A DNA stretch of 64,000 bases from Cerina sp048266425 (GCA_048266425.1 JBLWZN010000002.1:1-64000), one strand, 5' to 3'; counted from the stretch's first letter, positions 1 through 9,509 are shown. A program made the numbers and translations. The notes: generated from the letters alone by a model not told the origin.

Positions 1-687
1 GGCGATGCCGGGCATCAGGAAATTGGCGGGGGCCAACTCGCCAAGATCCGCCTCGCTGAAGCCCAGGAAGCTGGTAGGCGTTTTGGGGTGGAATATACGG
101 TGCTGGACAACCACGATGGTGAACTTATGCCTACTTTGGAAAACCGTTTAAAGGTAATCCGGGAAATACGCAAATGGAATGCCGACATCGTCATAGCGCC
201 CCGACCCAACGACTACCATCCCGACCACCGCTATACCGGAGTCCTCGTACAGGATGCCGCCTATATGGTCATCGTGCCAAATGTTGCTCCAGAGACCCCG
301 CCCCTCAAAAAGAATCCGGTCTTTTTGTATTCGGAAGATAGGTTCCAAAAACCAAGTCCCTTTGAACCCGACGTTGCCGTGGATACAGATGCCGTCTTCG
401 ACCAAAAAATTTACGCCATGGCGGCCCATAAATCCCAGTTCTTTGAATGGCTCCCCTGGACCGAAGGTACCCTGGACAAAGTGCCCAAAGGCGAAAAGGA
501 AAGATTGGAATTCCTTTCCAATTGGCGTTCCGGAAAACTGAACCCCGCTACCGTGGCCGCACTAAAAAAATGGTATGGCGATAAAGGCTCAAATGTAAAG
601 CACGCCGAAAGCTTTGAGGTCTGCGAATACGGCAAACAGCCCACGGACGAAGAACTAAAACAATTATTCCCTATGTTGGGAAAATAG
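1..687 (+). CDS. PIG-L family deacetylase (LmbE-like), 5'-truncated by window edge
   Basis: The reading frame is open from base 1 to the TAG at 685-687, so the visible 228 codons are the C-terminal part of a longer gene. The translated HPDHR stretch matches the zinc-binding HxxH motif of the PIG-L/LmbE N-acetylglucosaminyl deacetylase fold, and it lies after the expected Rossmann-like strand (ADIVIAPRPNDYHPDHR). Family members remove N-acetyl groups from GlcNAc-containing or other amide substrates. The substrate here is unknown. The N-terminal AHPDD motif and any signal peptide would lie upstream of the window. The next gene is a sialate O-acetylesterase, which suggests a role in deacylating imported or extracellular glycans. 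Confidence in the family is high; confidence in the substrate is low. Confidence 0.88.
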   Translation, partial: GDAGHQEIGGGQLAKIRLAEAQEAGRRFGVEYTVLDNHDGELMPTLENRLKVIREIRKWNADIVIAPRPNDYHPDHRYTGVLVQDAAYMVIVPNVAPETPPLKKNPVFLYSEDRFQKPSPFEPDVAVDTDAVFDQKIYAMAAHKSQFFEWLPWTEGTLDKVPKGEKERLEFLSNWRSGKLNPATVAALKKWYGDKGSNVKHAESFEVCEYGKQPTDEELKQLFPMLGK

Positions 688-797
688 GGATATAGTCCAA
701 TAAGATTATTGCTCCGTCACTAACGAGCTAGACTGTGATATTATTGTTATTTTTAGCAAACCGATAAAATTATTCTGGCCAACAAAACCCTTTAAAA

Positions 798-2255
798 ATG
801 AAAAGAACCCCCTTACTTTCCCTTGTAGCAGCCCTTATCTTACTCTTTGTCACTACTATCCACGCACAGATAAAGCTACCGGCTATCGTGTCCTCCAATA
901 TGGTTTTGCAACGCAATACCACCATTCAAATTTGGGGATGGGCAGATGCCAAGGAAAAAATATTCCTTGAAGCCTCGTGGCTTAAGGGAACACTGAATGT
1001 AGAAGCCGATAACGATGGCAATTGGCGTTTCGAGGTGAAAACTACGGACAGCAAGGATCCGCAAACCATTAAAATAACCGGCAGGTCGTCGGACATCACC
1101 TTAGTAAATGTCCTATTTGGGGAAGTGTGGTTGTGTTCCGGACAATCGAATATGCAAATGCCGTTAAAGGGCTATACCGGGCAACCTATATTTGGTTCCC
1201 TACTGACTACGGCCAAGGCAACCAATCCAAATTTAAGGTTGTTTTCGGTGGATAGGATCGGGTCCAAGACCCCTTTAAAAGATGTTGAAAAATACACGCC
1301 ATGGCAACAGGCAACCCCCGATAATGTATATGAATTTAGTGCCGTAGCCTATTATTTTGGACAGCAGTTGCAAGAGATCTTGGACGTGCCCGTAGGCTTG
1401 ATCCATACCTCCTGGGGCGGTAGTGCGGTCCAGGCTTGGTTAAGCAAGGAGGAAATAAGTAAATATCAAGCCGTAGACCTAGCAGATGTGGATATCACTA
1501 AAGGGACGAATCACATCCCAACTGCCTTGTTCAATTCAATGATTCAACCCTTGATTCCCTATACCATAAAAGGAGTTTTGTGGTACCAAGGGGAATCCAA
1601 TCGGCAGGAGCCCGAGAACTACAAAAAGCTTTTTCCTGCCATGGTAAAGGATTGGCGCGCACGCTGGGGCATTGGGGATTTCCCCTTCTATTACGTTCAA
1701 ATTGCCCCATTTCTATATGATGGCGATAATACTTTATTCCAAACCTTCGACAATTCTGCCTTTATCCGGGAAACCCAGTTACAATGTTTGGACTTGATAC
1801 CCAATTCCGGTATTGCCATTACCATGGATATTGGCGAGGAACTCAGCATACATCCCGCCAAGAAGAAAGAGGTGGCGGACAGGCTTTTGTTCAACGCCCT
1901 CAACCAGACCTATGGGTACAAAACTATTGATGGCGCCGGGCCTATCTATGATTCCCTTGAGCAAAATGACGGTGGCCTTCTACTGAAATTCAAAAATGCC
2001 GATAACGGACTCTACTCCTATGACGGACTTACGGCTTTTGAGATCGCTGGATCAGATCGGGTGTTCTATCCTGCGGAAGCCAAAATTGTTAAAGGCAGGA
2101 ACGTCCTTGTCAAAAGCGACAAAGTCGCAAAACCAATTGCCGTACGTTATGCCTGGCGAAACTGGGTGATAGGGACCCTTTATAACACGGATCTCTTGCC
2201 CGCATCGTCCTTTAGAACGGATAGTTGGGACAATGCTACGCAGGCTAAGGATTAG
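798..2255 (+). CDS. Sialate O-acetylesterase (SASA/SGNH-type), secreted
   Basis: This 485-aa protein has a clear signal peptide (about residues 1-24, ending IHAQ), so it should be periplasmic or exported. GQSNMQ at 115-120 carries the catalytic Ser117 of the SGNH/DUF303 sialic-acid-specific acetylesterase family. WYQGESN follows near residue 264, and a late His-Pro near residue 353 fits the rest of the triad. The family hydrolyses 9-O-acetyl groups from sialic acids, and many bacterial members act on acetylated xylan or other glycans. It follows the PIG-L deacetylase by about 110 bp and precedes the DUF1549 gene by 54 bp, all on one strand, so a shared transcript is possible. No sialidase or SusC/SusD pair is visible, so the actual glycan is unknown. 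Confidence 0.9.
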   Translation: MKRTPLLSLVAALILLFVTTIHAQIKLPAIVSSNMVLQRNTTIQIWGWADAKEKIFLEASWLKGTLNVEADNDGNWRFEVKTTDSKDPQTIKITGRSSDITLVNVLFGEVWLCSGQSNMQMPLKGYTGQPIFGSLLTTAKATNPNLRLFSVDRIGSKTPLKDVEKYTPWQQATPDNVYEFSAVAYYFGQQLQEILDVPVGLIHTSWGGSAVQAWLSKEEISKYQAVDLADVDITKGTNHIPTALFNSMIQPLIPYTIKGVLWYQGESNRQEPENYKKLFPAMVKDWRARWGIGDFPFYYVQIAPFLYDGDNTLFQTFDNSAFIRETQLQCLDLIPNSGIAITMDIGEELSIHPAKKKEVADRLLFNALNQTYGYKTIDGAGPIYDSLEQNDGGLLLKFKNADNGLYSYDGLTAFEIAGSDRVFYPAEAKIVKGRNVLVKSDKVAKPIAVRYAWRNWVIGTLYNTDLLPASSFRTDSWDNATQAKD

Positions 2256-2309
2256 TTGACCATTGATCGGCAACTGGCAGGGCTAGATTGAACCTTTCTG
2301 TGATTTTAT

Positions 2310-5162
2310 ATGGAAGAAAATGCGTGGATTTGGATACTGAAATTACTGGGTAGACTACACCCATTAGCCGTGCACTTTCCGATCGGATTATTGGTGGTTG
2401 CACTTTTTTTGGAGACCCTCACCCTAAACAAAAAGCGGCCCGACCTAAGGCAAGGTATCAACTGGATGGTGTATCTGGGTGCTTTTTTCGCGGCCTTGTC
2501 CGCCGTTCTAGGGTGGTTGCTCCGTACCTATGATGATTATTCGGGGGAGCTGCTACAAGACCATCAGAATTTAGGAATAGCCACCGCTGTTTTGGCCGCT
2601 ATAACGGCCCTGGTCCTGCACAGGACCATGACAGGTAGGCTGGATACCTATTGGCCTTATCGGTCCGTACTGATCCTTTCGGTTACTGCCTTGACCATAA
2701 CCGGTCATTTGGGGGCAAGCCTTACCCATGGCGAAGATTATCTTACCAGTGTTCTTCCCGGAAATTCCGAAGATTATGACGATGGCAAGGGCGTTGCACT
2801 GCTGGCCCAATTAAGCCAATTGGACACGATTTCCGAGACGCAACTGGACGACCTTAATTTGGAGGTACGCGCCATTTTTGCACATAATTGCTATCAATGC
2901 CATAGCGAAAACAAACAAAAGGGGGAACTGGTTTTAGAAAATAAAAGGGGCGTTTTTAAGGGTGGGAAATCCGGCGAGGTGATCGTGCCAGGAAATCCGG
3001 AAAAGAGCGAGTTGTACAGAAGGATCTCCCTCTCCCCCAATGACGACGATGTAATGCCCAAAAAGGGGAAGGTCTTAAAGAAAAACGAAATAGCCCTTAT
3101 CAAATTATGGATCAAAAAAGGCGCCCACTGGTCGGATCGGGCGTTAAAAATATTCCCCGAAGCGGAACTTGCCCTCTCAAAGCCAACGTTGCCCGAAGAA
3201 ACGGGGGAAGCCCATCCGGTAGATAAGTTTATAGCGGTCTACTTTAAAAAGAAGGGGGTCGAATGGCCAGAATCCGTAGATGACAAAACTTTTTTACGCC
3301 GCGCCTATTTGGACATTGTAGGATTGCTGCCTCCCCCGGAAGTGAACGATCGGTTTGTAAACGATACCGATCCCAACAAACGCGACAAACTTATCGATAC
3401 CCTCCTCAGCGATAACCAAAATTATACCCAAAATTGGTTGAGTTTTTGGAACGACCTGCTTCGGAACGATTACTCGGGTACCGGGTTTATAACGGGAGGT
3501 AGAAAACAAATTACCGATTGGCTCTACAATTCGCTGTTGGCAAACAAACCCTACAACGTCATGATCAAAGAATTGATAAACCCAAGCCTGGAATCGGAAG
3601 GGTTTATCAAAGGTATTAAGTGGAGGGGTCTTGTAAATGCCAGCCAGCGTACCGAAATGCAGGCCGCCCAGAATATTGGCCAATCCCTAATGGGCGTCAA
3701 CGTTAAGTGCGCCTCTTGCCACAACAGCTTTGTCAGTAACCTTACCTTGGAACAGACCTACGGCTTTGCCTCTATCTTTGCCGATTCGGTAATGGAGTTA
3801 AACCGATGCGATATTCCCCTCGGGAAAATGGCCGAAGTGAATTTTCTGTACCCGGAATTGGGATCCGTAGATGCGGATAACGTACAAGAGCGTTTGTGGC
3901 AGCTTTCGGAAATCATTGCAAAACCGGAGAATGGCCGGCTCTACCGGACCATTACCAATAGGATATGGCAAAGACTGATGGGCCGAGGGCTCATAGAACC
4001 TGTCGATACGATGGATAACCCTCCGTGGGATGGCGATTTACTGGACTGGCTGGCAGCGGACCTCATCGATTCCAATTACGACCTGAAGCAGTTGATACAA
4101 ACTATAATGACTTCCAAAACCTATCAACTCCCTACGGTAAACTATGAAAACTTGGAAGAAATTAAGTCGGCCAAGTATGTATTCAAAGGACCCATTATCA
4201 GGCGGATGAGCGCCGAACAATTTTCCGATGCGGTAAGCCAGATCATTTCACCCATGTATTACGCCGTGGCCTATGCCCCTGCCGGTGAGACCTTGTCCCC
4301 TAACAGGATATGGCATAGGGAAATAAAATTTGATAGGGATGTATTGCCAGAACCGGGTAAGCGATATTTTCGTCATACGTTCAGCTTGGCCGACAAGGAG
4401 ATCATCCAGGCCAAAGCACTTATTTCTGTGGACCATTCCTACGTGTTGTATTTAAACGGCCAACAGGTCGCCACCGGTACGGACTGGAAAAAAGTGGATA
4501 AAGTCGATGTAGGCAAGTTTCTAAAATCAGGGAAAAATATTATCGCCTTGGAAGGCACAAACGAAGGAAAAATCGCAAACCCCGCCGGGGTATTATTTGC
4601 CATGAAAATTGATCAAAAGGACAGTCTACAAACCATTGTACAATCCGCAAACGAAAAGGGTTGGAAAAGCACGGACGCAGATCCCTCCAACGATTGGACT
4701 CGATTGGAATTTGATGACAAACAATGGAAAAACGCCAAAGACTTTGGTTCCAAGGATTGGGATATGTTATTGGATTTCACCTTTGACGACAACGTACCCC
4801 CTTTTGCCCGTGCCAGCCTGGTCAGGCAACATCCATTTATGAAGGCCCTTGGCCGCCCCAGTAGGGAAAATGTAACCACCACAAGGGACGATCAAGCTAC
4901 GTTGCTACAAGCAATGGAACTCACCAATGGGTCGTATTTTAACCATGTGCTGGAAGAAGGTGCAACCCAATGGCTAAAAAAATACAATGATAACGGGGAA
5001 ACTATTGTGGAAACCTTATATGCAAAATCGTTAGGCAGAAAGCCAACAAGTAAAGAAAGGGATATTATGTTGGGCGCTTTGGGAAATATCCCAACGAAGG
5101 AAGGATTGCAGGACCTATTTTGGGCGACCTTGCTTTCCCCAGAATTTCAATTTATATATTAA
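2310..5162 (+). CDS. DUF2231-cytochrome c-like-DUF1549/DUF1553 protein (planctomycete-type PSCyt1/PSD1 architecture)
   Basis: This is a 950-aa membrane-anchored protein. Residues about 10-160 are a four-helix DUF2231-like membrane domain (HPLAVHFPIG motif). A haem-type CxxCH follows at C194-C197-H198 in the PSCyt1-like segment. A DUF1549 region runs from about 310 to 540 and contains a second CxxCH (C467-C470-H471). The DUF1553/PSD1 region covers the C-terminus. Between about residues 690 and 850 an inserted beta-rich segment (YVLYLNGQQVATG) resembles a galactose-binding sandwich, suggesting carbohydrate contact. The family is of unknown biochemical function and is abundant in Planctomycetes and in marine Bacteroidota that use sulfated polysaccharides. 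It is followed after 10 bp by its usual partner, a DUF1501 protein, and then by a sulfatase. Redox chemistry coupled to sugar degradation is inference. Confidence 0.85.
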   Translation: MEENAWIWILKLLGRLHPLAVHFPIGLLVVALFLETLTLNKKRPDLRQGINWMVYLGAFFAALSAVLGWLLRTYDDYSGELLQDHQNLGIATAVLAAITALVLHRTMTGRLDTYWPYRSVLILSVTALTITGHLGASLTHGEDYLTSVLPGNSEDYDDGKGVALLAQLSQLDTISETQLDDLNLEVRAIFAHNCYQCHSENKQKGELVLENKRGVFKGGKSGEVIVPGNPEKSELYRRISLSPNDDDVMPKKGKVLKKNEIALIKLWIKKGAHWSDRALKIFPEAELALSKPTLPEETGEAHPVDKFIAVYFKKKGVEWPESVDDKTFLRRAYLDIVGLLPPPEVNDRFVNDTDPNKRDKLIDTLLSDNQNYTQNWLSFWNDLLRNDYSGTGFITGGRKQITDWLYNSLLANKPYNVMIKELINPSLESEGFIKGIKWRGLVNASQRTEMQAAQNIGQSLMGVNVKCASCHNSFVSNLTLEQTYGFASIFADSVMELNRCDIPLGKMAEVNFLYPELGSVDADNVQERLWQLSEIIAKPENGRLYRTITNRIWQRLMGRGLIEPVDTMDNPPWDGDLLDWLAADLIDSNYDLKQLIQTIMTSKTYQLPTVNYENLEEIKSAKYVFKGPIIRRMSAEQFSDAVSQIISPMYYAVAYAPAGETLSPNRIWHREIKFDRDVLPEPGKRYFRHTFSLADKEIIQAKALISVDHSYVLYLNGQQVATGTDWKKVDKVDVGKFLKSGKNIIALEGTNEGKIANPAGVLFAMKIDQKDSLQTIVQSANEKGWKSTDADPSNDWTRLEFDDKQWKNAKDFGSKDWDMLLDFTFDDNVPPFARASLVRQHPFMKALGRPSRENVTTTRDDQATLLQAMELTNGSYFNHVLEEGATQWLKKYNDNGETIVETLYAKSLGRKPTSKERDIMLGALGNIPTKEGLQDLFWATLLSPEFQFIY

Positions 5163-5172
5163 GAAGGGTTTT

Positions 5173-6606
5173 ATGGACGAGCATTCAGAAAATTCACGTA
5201 GGGAGTTTATAAGGAAAATGGGGGCCGCTAGCCTTGCCGCTGCCGCCACCACTATTCCTGCCGCTAGTTTTTTAAGTTCCTGCCAGGGCGTACCCAAAAT
5301 TAATTCCAGGGCAGACACCGTAATATTACTATGGATGGCTGGCGGTATGGCCCACACCGAGACTTTTGATCCCAAGGCCTATGCCCCGTTCACAAAGGGA
5401 ATGGAGAGCAAACGAATTTTAAGTTCTTTTCCAAAGGTACCGACGGTCGTGGACGGGTTGGATTTTTCGCAAGGGCTGGAATCCATTGGAAGTGTAATGG
5501 ACAAAGGAGCCATCATCCGATCCTATAAATCGGCAGACCTTGGCCATATCCTCCATACCAGACACCAATACCATTGGCATACCTGCTATGAACCGCCACA
5601 ATCGGTCCAGGTGCCACATATCGGGGCTTGGATTGCCAAGGAACTGGGGCCGGTAAACCCGGTCATCCCCCCGTTTATTGCTATGGGCCAACGGTTTACC
5701 GTTGGGGAGGCCGAAGAATTAAAGGCCTTTCACACCGCTGGCTTTTTAGGAAGCGAATACGGCCCGTTTCTTATTCCCGATCCCTCCAGCGGTCTGGATA
5801 GCGTACGGCCTCCCCAAGGCATGTCTCTCAAAAGGTTTGATGCAAGGTATAAACTCTACAAGGAATTGACCGACAGGAGCCCGTTAATGGAAAGGGGCAG
5901 CGATTACCAGCGGGAATCCCTGATGCGGTCCATGGAACAATCCTATAGGTTATTGAATTCCCCAGAATCCAAAGTCTTTGATCTGACCCTGGAACCAAAG
6001 GAGAAGTACGATATCTATAATACGGGCAGGTTTGGCTTGGGATGCCTCACCGCCAAAAGGCTCGCCATGAATGGGGCGCGGTTCGTAAGCGTTTCAACGG
6101 AGTACGAACCCTTTCTTGGGTGGGATACCCATGAGAACGGACATACCCGCACCGTAAAAATGAAGGAACTTATCGATGGCCCGGTTGCCCAGCTCATCAA
6201 GGACTTGGACGAATCGGGCCATTTGGACAGGACACTTATTATTCTGGCCAGTGAATTTAGCAGGGATGCCCTGCTCGAAGGTCGCCCCGGTCAAAAAGTT
6301 CAGGACCAGGTTGATCAACCCGATATAATCAACGACGAGAAATTTTATGGAATGCACCGACATTTCACCGATGGCAGTTCTATCCTCATGTGGGGAGGGG
6401 GCGTTAAAAAAGGATTGGTCTACGGCAAAACCGCCGATGAAAGACCTTGCTCGTCCATTGAGAATACGGTGGTAATAGACCAGGTACACCAATCCATATA
6501 TCACGCCTTGGGCATAGATCCCGAAACCAATTATGTCATCGAGGGGCGGCCGTTCTATACCACCCCCGATGGTCAGGGAAAACCTATCTTGGATCTGTTT
6601 GCTTAG
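5173..6606 (+). CDS. DUF1501 family protein, Tat-exported lipoprotein candidate
   Basis: This 477-aa protein starts 10 bp after the DUF1549/DUF1553 gene, the standard pairing for these families. The N-terminus has a twin-arginine pattern (SRREFIRK, R9-R10) followed by an alanine-rich stretch and SFLSSC with Cys37. This suggests Tat export of a folded protein with lipid attachment. The body matches DUF1501, an alkaline-phosphatase/sulfatase-fold family, with a WDTHENGH segment and a late EFSRD segment (about 345-365) in positions expected for metal ligands. No reaction has been established for the family; metal-dependent hydrolysis of sulfate or phosphate esters would fit the fold. The next gene, separated by a 378-bp structured gap, is an S1 sulfatase. 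Confidence 0.85.
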   Translation: MDEHSENSRREFIRKMGAASLAAAATTIPAASFLSSCQGVPKINSRADTVILLWMAGGMAHTETFDPKAYAPFTKGMESKRILSSFPKVPTVVDGLDFSQGLESIGSVMDKGAIIRSYKSADLGHILHTRHQYHWHTCYEPPQSVQVPHIGAWIAKELGPVNPVIPPFIAMGQRFTVGEAEELKAFHTAGFLGSEYGPFLIPDPSSGLDSVRPPQGMSLKRFDARYKLYKELTDRSPLMERGSDYQRESLMRSMEQSYRLLNSPESKVFDLTLEPKEKYDIYNTGRFGLGCLTAKRLAMNGARFVSVSTEYEPFLGWDTHENGHTRTVKMKELIDGPVAQLIKDLDESGHLDRTLIILASEFSRDALLEGRPGQKVQDQVDQPDIINDEKFYGMHRHFTDGSSILMWGGGVKKGLVYGKTADERPCSSIENTVVIDQVHQSIYHALGIDPETNYVIEGRPFYTTPDGQGKPILDLFA

Positions 6607-6685
6607 AACAAGAATTCTTACTAAAATTTAATGGTCCTAGGTCAAACTAGTGTTATTAAAATTACGGGGCATGCGAAGCAAAAAT

Positions 6686-6844
6686 CCTTATCCGCAGAAT
6701 AGTGGGCGAAAGCTCCGAGAACAGGAGCGGAGGAACGTAGCGACGCGGAGTTTCGACCACGGTTTTTCGACCCAGTTGTCGAAAAAATTCATCGGATAAG
6801 GCGCCTTTTTCTTTGTTTCGTTTCTTTTGGGCGAGCAAAAGAAA
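6686..6844. repeat. Structured intergenic element with nested and tandem hairpins
   Basis: This lies in the 378-base gap 6607-6984, which has no gene. CCTTATCCG (6686-6694) pairs perfectly with CGGATAAGG (6793-6801), enclosing two smaller hairpins. The first is GCTCC (6712-6716) with GGAGC (6724-6728). The second is the 9-bp stem TTTTTCGAC (6763-6771) with GTCGAAAAA (6778-6786) and a 6-nt loop. Immediately downstream is another perfect 9-bp stem, TTTCTTTTG (6821-6829) with CAAAAGAAA (6836-6844). The layout resembles a dispersed palindromic intergenic repeat. No second copy was found in this window. The last hairpin could help terminate transcription from the DUF1501 gene. The rest of the gap is AT-rich, with no clear promoter. 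Confidence 0.6.
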
Positions 6845-6984
6845 TGAAAAACATGAAAAAAAACTTACAATATTTTTGACCGCTTATACAGAAAATAAGA
6901 AAATTAACACAAATCTAAACTAGATCATCTATATTTTCTAATCCTTTTATTGCCAAATAATTATACTAACTTATTCGCTTTAAA

Positions 6985-8739
6985 ATGAAAAACATCCTTT
7001 TTATTATATCCTTCTTTTTGTCGTTATTTTCATTAACGTGCTTTGCACAGGAAAAAGCACATCCAAACGTCATTCTTATCATTACGGATGATCAGGGTTA
7101 CGGTGACCTCGGAATAACGGGAAATCCAAACGTACACTCTCCCGTAATCGATGAATTTGCACGTAAAAGCATACGCTTTAACAACTTTTATGTTTCCCCT
7201 GTGTGCGCCCCAACACGTTCGAGCCTTATGACCGGGCGCTATTCGTTGCGTACGGGCGTAAGGGATACCTATAACGGGGGAGCCATAATGGCATCGGACG
7301 AGGTGACTATGGCCGAAATGCTTAAACAAGCCAACTACAAGACGGGAATTTTCGGCAAATGGCATTTGGGCGACAATTTCCCCAGCAGGCCTAGCGATCA
7401 AGGTTTTGACGAATCATTGATCCACCTTTCTGGTGGTATGGGGCAAGTTGGGGATATTACAACCTATTTTCAAGGGGACAGGAGCTATTTTGACCCCGTC
7501 CTTTGGCACAATAACAAACAAGAGGCCTACCAAGGCTATTGCTCGGATATTTTCGCGGAACAGGCGATAAACTTTATCGAAAAAAACAAAGAATCCCCGT
7601 TCTTTTGCTATCTCGCGTTTAACGCTCCCCATACTCCCTTGCAGGTTCCCGATAAATATTATCAACGGTATAAGGACATTGATCCAACATCTGGTTTTGG
7701 GGACGACGACCGAGACTTAGCCGAGATGACGGAAAAAGATAAGGAGGATGCCAGAAAAGTGTATGCCATGGTCACGAACATCGATGACAATATTGGAAAG
7801 ATTTTAAAAAAACTGGAGGAATTAAAACTTGCGGATAATACCATCGTTATTTTTATGACCGACAATGGCCCCCAACAATCACGATATGTGGGCGGCATGA
7901 GGGGTCGCAAAGGAGATGTTTATCAAGGGGGTGTCCGAGTGCCATTTTATATAAGCTATCCTTCAGCTTTTGGGAAGAATAGGGATATAGAAACCATGGC
8001 CGCCCATATTGATATCTTGCCGACGTTGGCGCAATTATGCAATGTTGAATTGCCCAAAGAAAGAATAATTGATGGCAAAAGCTTACTTCCGGTAATGTTG
8101 GGCGAAACCGTGGATTGGACGGACAGATCCCTATTTTTTTACTGGACCAGACGCTATCCGGAACCCTACTATAATATGGCCTTGCGAAAAGGGAATTTTA
8201 AACTGGTCGGAAAGACGGATTACAATGCCCCGATTACTGATTTTGAAATGTACGACCTGGAAAAAGATCCTTACGAGCAGCACAGCATCGTACCAGAAAA
8301 TCAAAGGGTTGCAAATAAGCTTAAGGAAGAACTGGATAAAACGTACAATGATTTAATCACTTCTAAAAATCTGGTTGACCAACCCCCTATTGTTATAGGA
8401 AGCCCTTACGAAAACCCGGTAATACTCAACAGGAACGATGCCGGTGGACAAAGGGGAATTTGGGCACAAGAAGAAATATATGGGAAGTGGAAAGTGAAGA
8501 TCGAGAAAGGCCATTATGACATAAAATTCAAATTCATTAAGCCTGTAAAAGCAAATGGAAGAATGTATTTAGAGGTAAACACTTTGGTAAAACAAATAAG
8601 AAATGAAAAAGAGGATACCGATATTATTGAGATGAAAAACGTATTTTTCCCCAAAATGGATGGCGATTTGATACCTTACTATTCTATTGGCGATAAGAGC
8701 ATATTCCCTTTTTGGGTTGAAATGAAAAAAATTGAATAA
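6985..8739 (+). CDS. Sulfatase, S1 family (arylsulfatase-like), secreted
   Basis: This 584-aa protein has a signal peptide (residues 1-21, cleavage near CFAQ) directing it to the periplasm or outer surface. The metal-binding pair D35-D36 lies in TDDQG. The C-x-P-x-R sulfatase signature CAPTR has Cys74, which a formylglycine-generating enzyme must oxidise to the catalytic formylglycine. GKWHLGD near residues 124-130 and TDNGPQQ near 293-299 complete the active site. The C-terminal region after about residue 470 forms an extra beta domain. Type-I sulfatases hydrolyse sulfate esters, in marine Flavobacteria mostly on algal or animal polysaccharides. No SusCD pair is adjacent, so the substrate is unknown. 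No maturase gene lies in this window. Confidence 0.94.
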   Translation: MKNILFIISFFLSLFSLTCFAQEKAHPNVILIITDDQGYGDLGITGNPNVHSPVIDEFARKSIRFNNFYVSPVCAPTRSSLMTGRYSLRTGVRDTYNGGAIMASDEVTMAEMLKQANYKTGIFGKWHLGDNFPSRPSDQGFDESLIHLSGGMGQVGDITTYFQGDRSYFDPVLWHNNKQEAYQGYCSDIFAEQAINFIEKNKESPFFCYLAFNAPHTPLQVPDKYYQRYKDIDPTSGFGDDDRDLAEMTEKDKEDARKVYAMVTNIDDNIGKILKKLEELKLADNTIVIFMTDNGPQQSRYVGGMRGRKGDVYQGGVRVPFYISYPSAFGKNRDIETMAAHIDILPTLAQLCNVELPKERIIDGKSLLPVMLGETVDWTDRSLFFYWTRRYPEPYYNMALRKGNFKLVGKTDYNAPITDFEMYDLEKDPYEQHSIVPENQRVANKLKEELDKTYNDLITSKNLVDQPPIVIGSPYENPVILNRNDAGGQRGIWAQEEIYGKWKVKIEKGHYDIKFKFIKPVKANGRMYLEVNTLVKQIRNEKEDTDIIEMKNVFFPKMDGDLIPYYSIGDKSIFPFWVEMKKIE

Positions 8740-8853
8740 AGATCCCTCGAAACTGTATCGGTTGCCTCGGCCTTTAGAAGGTTAGGATTGAACCCTGTTT
8801 GTTATTTGGCGAAAATTTATTCAGCCCATTGACTGAACCAGTAAATCGATAAT

Positions 8854-9273
8854 ATGGAATTGACCAGTGACCCAAAAGTTAGTGATGTTTTTGACAGATA
8901 CCCTATAGAGGTGCAGCCCCAGTTATTAAAACTAAGGGAAATGGTCATAGGCACGGCCACCGAAATAGATGGCTTGGATAAGCTGGAAGAAACACTTAAA
9001 TGGGGCGAACCCAGTTATCTTACCAGATACGGAAGCACGATTAGAATGGATTGGAAAGCAAAAACCCCCGAGCAGTTTGCACTCTATTTTAAGTGCACCT
9101 CCAAATTGGTCCCTACATTTAAGGCGATCTATAAGGACATCCTTCAATTTGAGGGCAACAGGGCTATCGTTTTTAAACCCAATGATAAGCTACCTGAAAA
9201 GGAATTAAAGCATTGCATTGCCATGGCGTTGACCTATCACAAGATCAAGCACTTGCCCATGTTGGGGGCTTAG
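8854..9273 (+). CDS. DUF1801 domain protein
   Basis: This is a 139-aa cytosolic protein with no signal peptide or membrane segment. The pattern LRxMVxGTATEIDGLDKLEETLKWGEPSYLT, and a later segment with paired aromatic and positively charged residues (FALYFKCTSK), match DUF1801 (YdhG-like) proteins. These are small single-domain alpha/beta proteins of unknown function that are common in soil and marine bacteria. It sits alone on the plus strand 114 bp after the sulfatase and faces a minus-strand gene. Its context gives no clue to function. Confidence 0.8.
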   Translation: MELTSDPKVSDVFDRYPIEVQPQLLKLREMVIGTATEIDGLDKLEETLKWGEPSYLTRYGSTIRMDWKAKTPEQFALYFKCTSKLVPTFKAIYKDILQFEGNRAIVFKPNDKLPEKELKHCIAMALTYHKIKHLPMLGA

Positions 9274-9296
9274 CCAACCTTTTCTCCGAATGGAGC

Positions 9297-9431
9297 TCAA
9301 GATCGGCGATTTCCCAAATTGCGAGGCTCTATCGGCACATTAATAGGGCGTAGCGCTCCTTTTGTCTTTGGAAAAAGAATGGTGTAACTAAGAAATACAA
9401 ATACAGGTAGTAAAAGGGAGAATACGATCAT
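9297..9431 (-). CDS. Possible 44-aa single-pass membrane peptide (small ORF)
   Basis: On the minus strand an ATG at 9431-9429 opens a 45-codon frame ending with TGA at 9299-9297. The predicted peptide begins MIVFSLLLPVFVFLSYTILF, a plausible membrane helix, followed by a basic tail (FPKTKGALRP then EPRNLGNRRS). It lies downstream of, and in the same orientation as, the 79-aa exported protein gene. A 15-nt palindrome (TCCAGCA-A-TGCTGGA, 9448-9462) is just upstream. No recognised homology or promoter supports it, and such frames arise by chance in AT-rich spacers. Confidence is low. Confidence 0.22.
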   Translation of the reverse strand: MIVFSLLLPVFVFLSYTILFPKTKGALRPINVPIEPRNLGNRRS

Positions 9432-9509
9432 AACAGTAAGATTTAATTCCAGCAATGCTGGACAGGTTATATTTGGGGAAATAAATATTATACTGTTTAA
9501 TAAAATCCG

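Noticed and set aside
9274..9360. Imperfect pairing of GGAGC and GCTCC around 9292-9360 as a second copy of the 6686 element
   Set aside because: The arms are only 5 nt, the interior sequence is unlike the element, and no nested hairpins are present.
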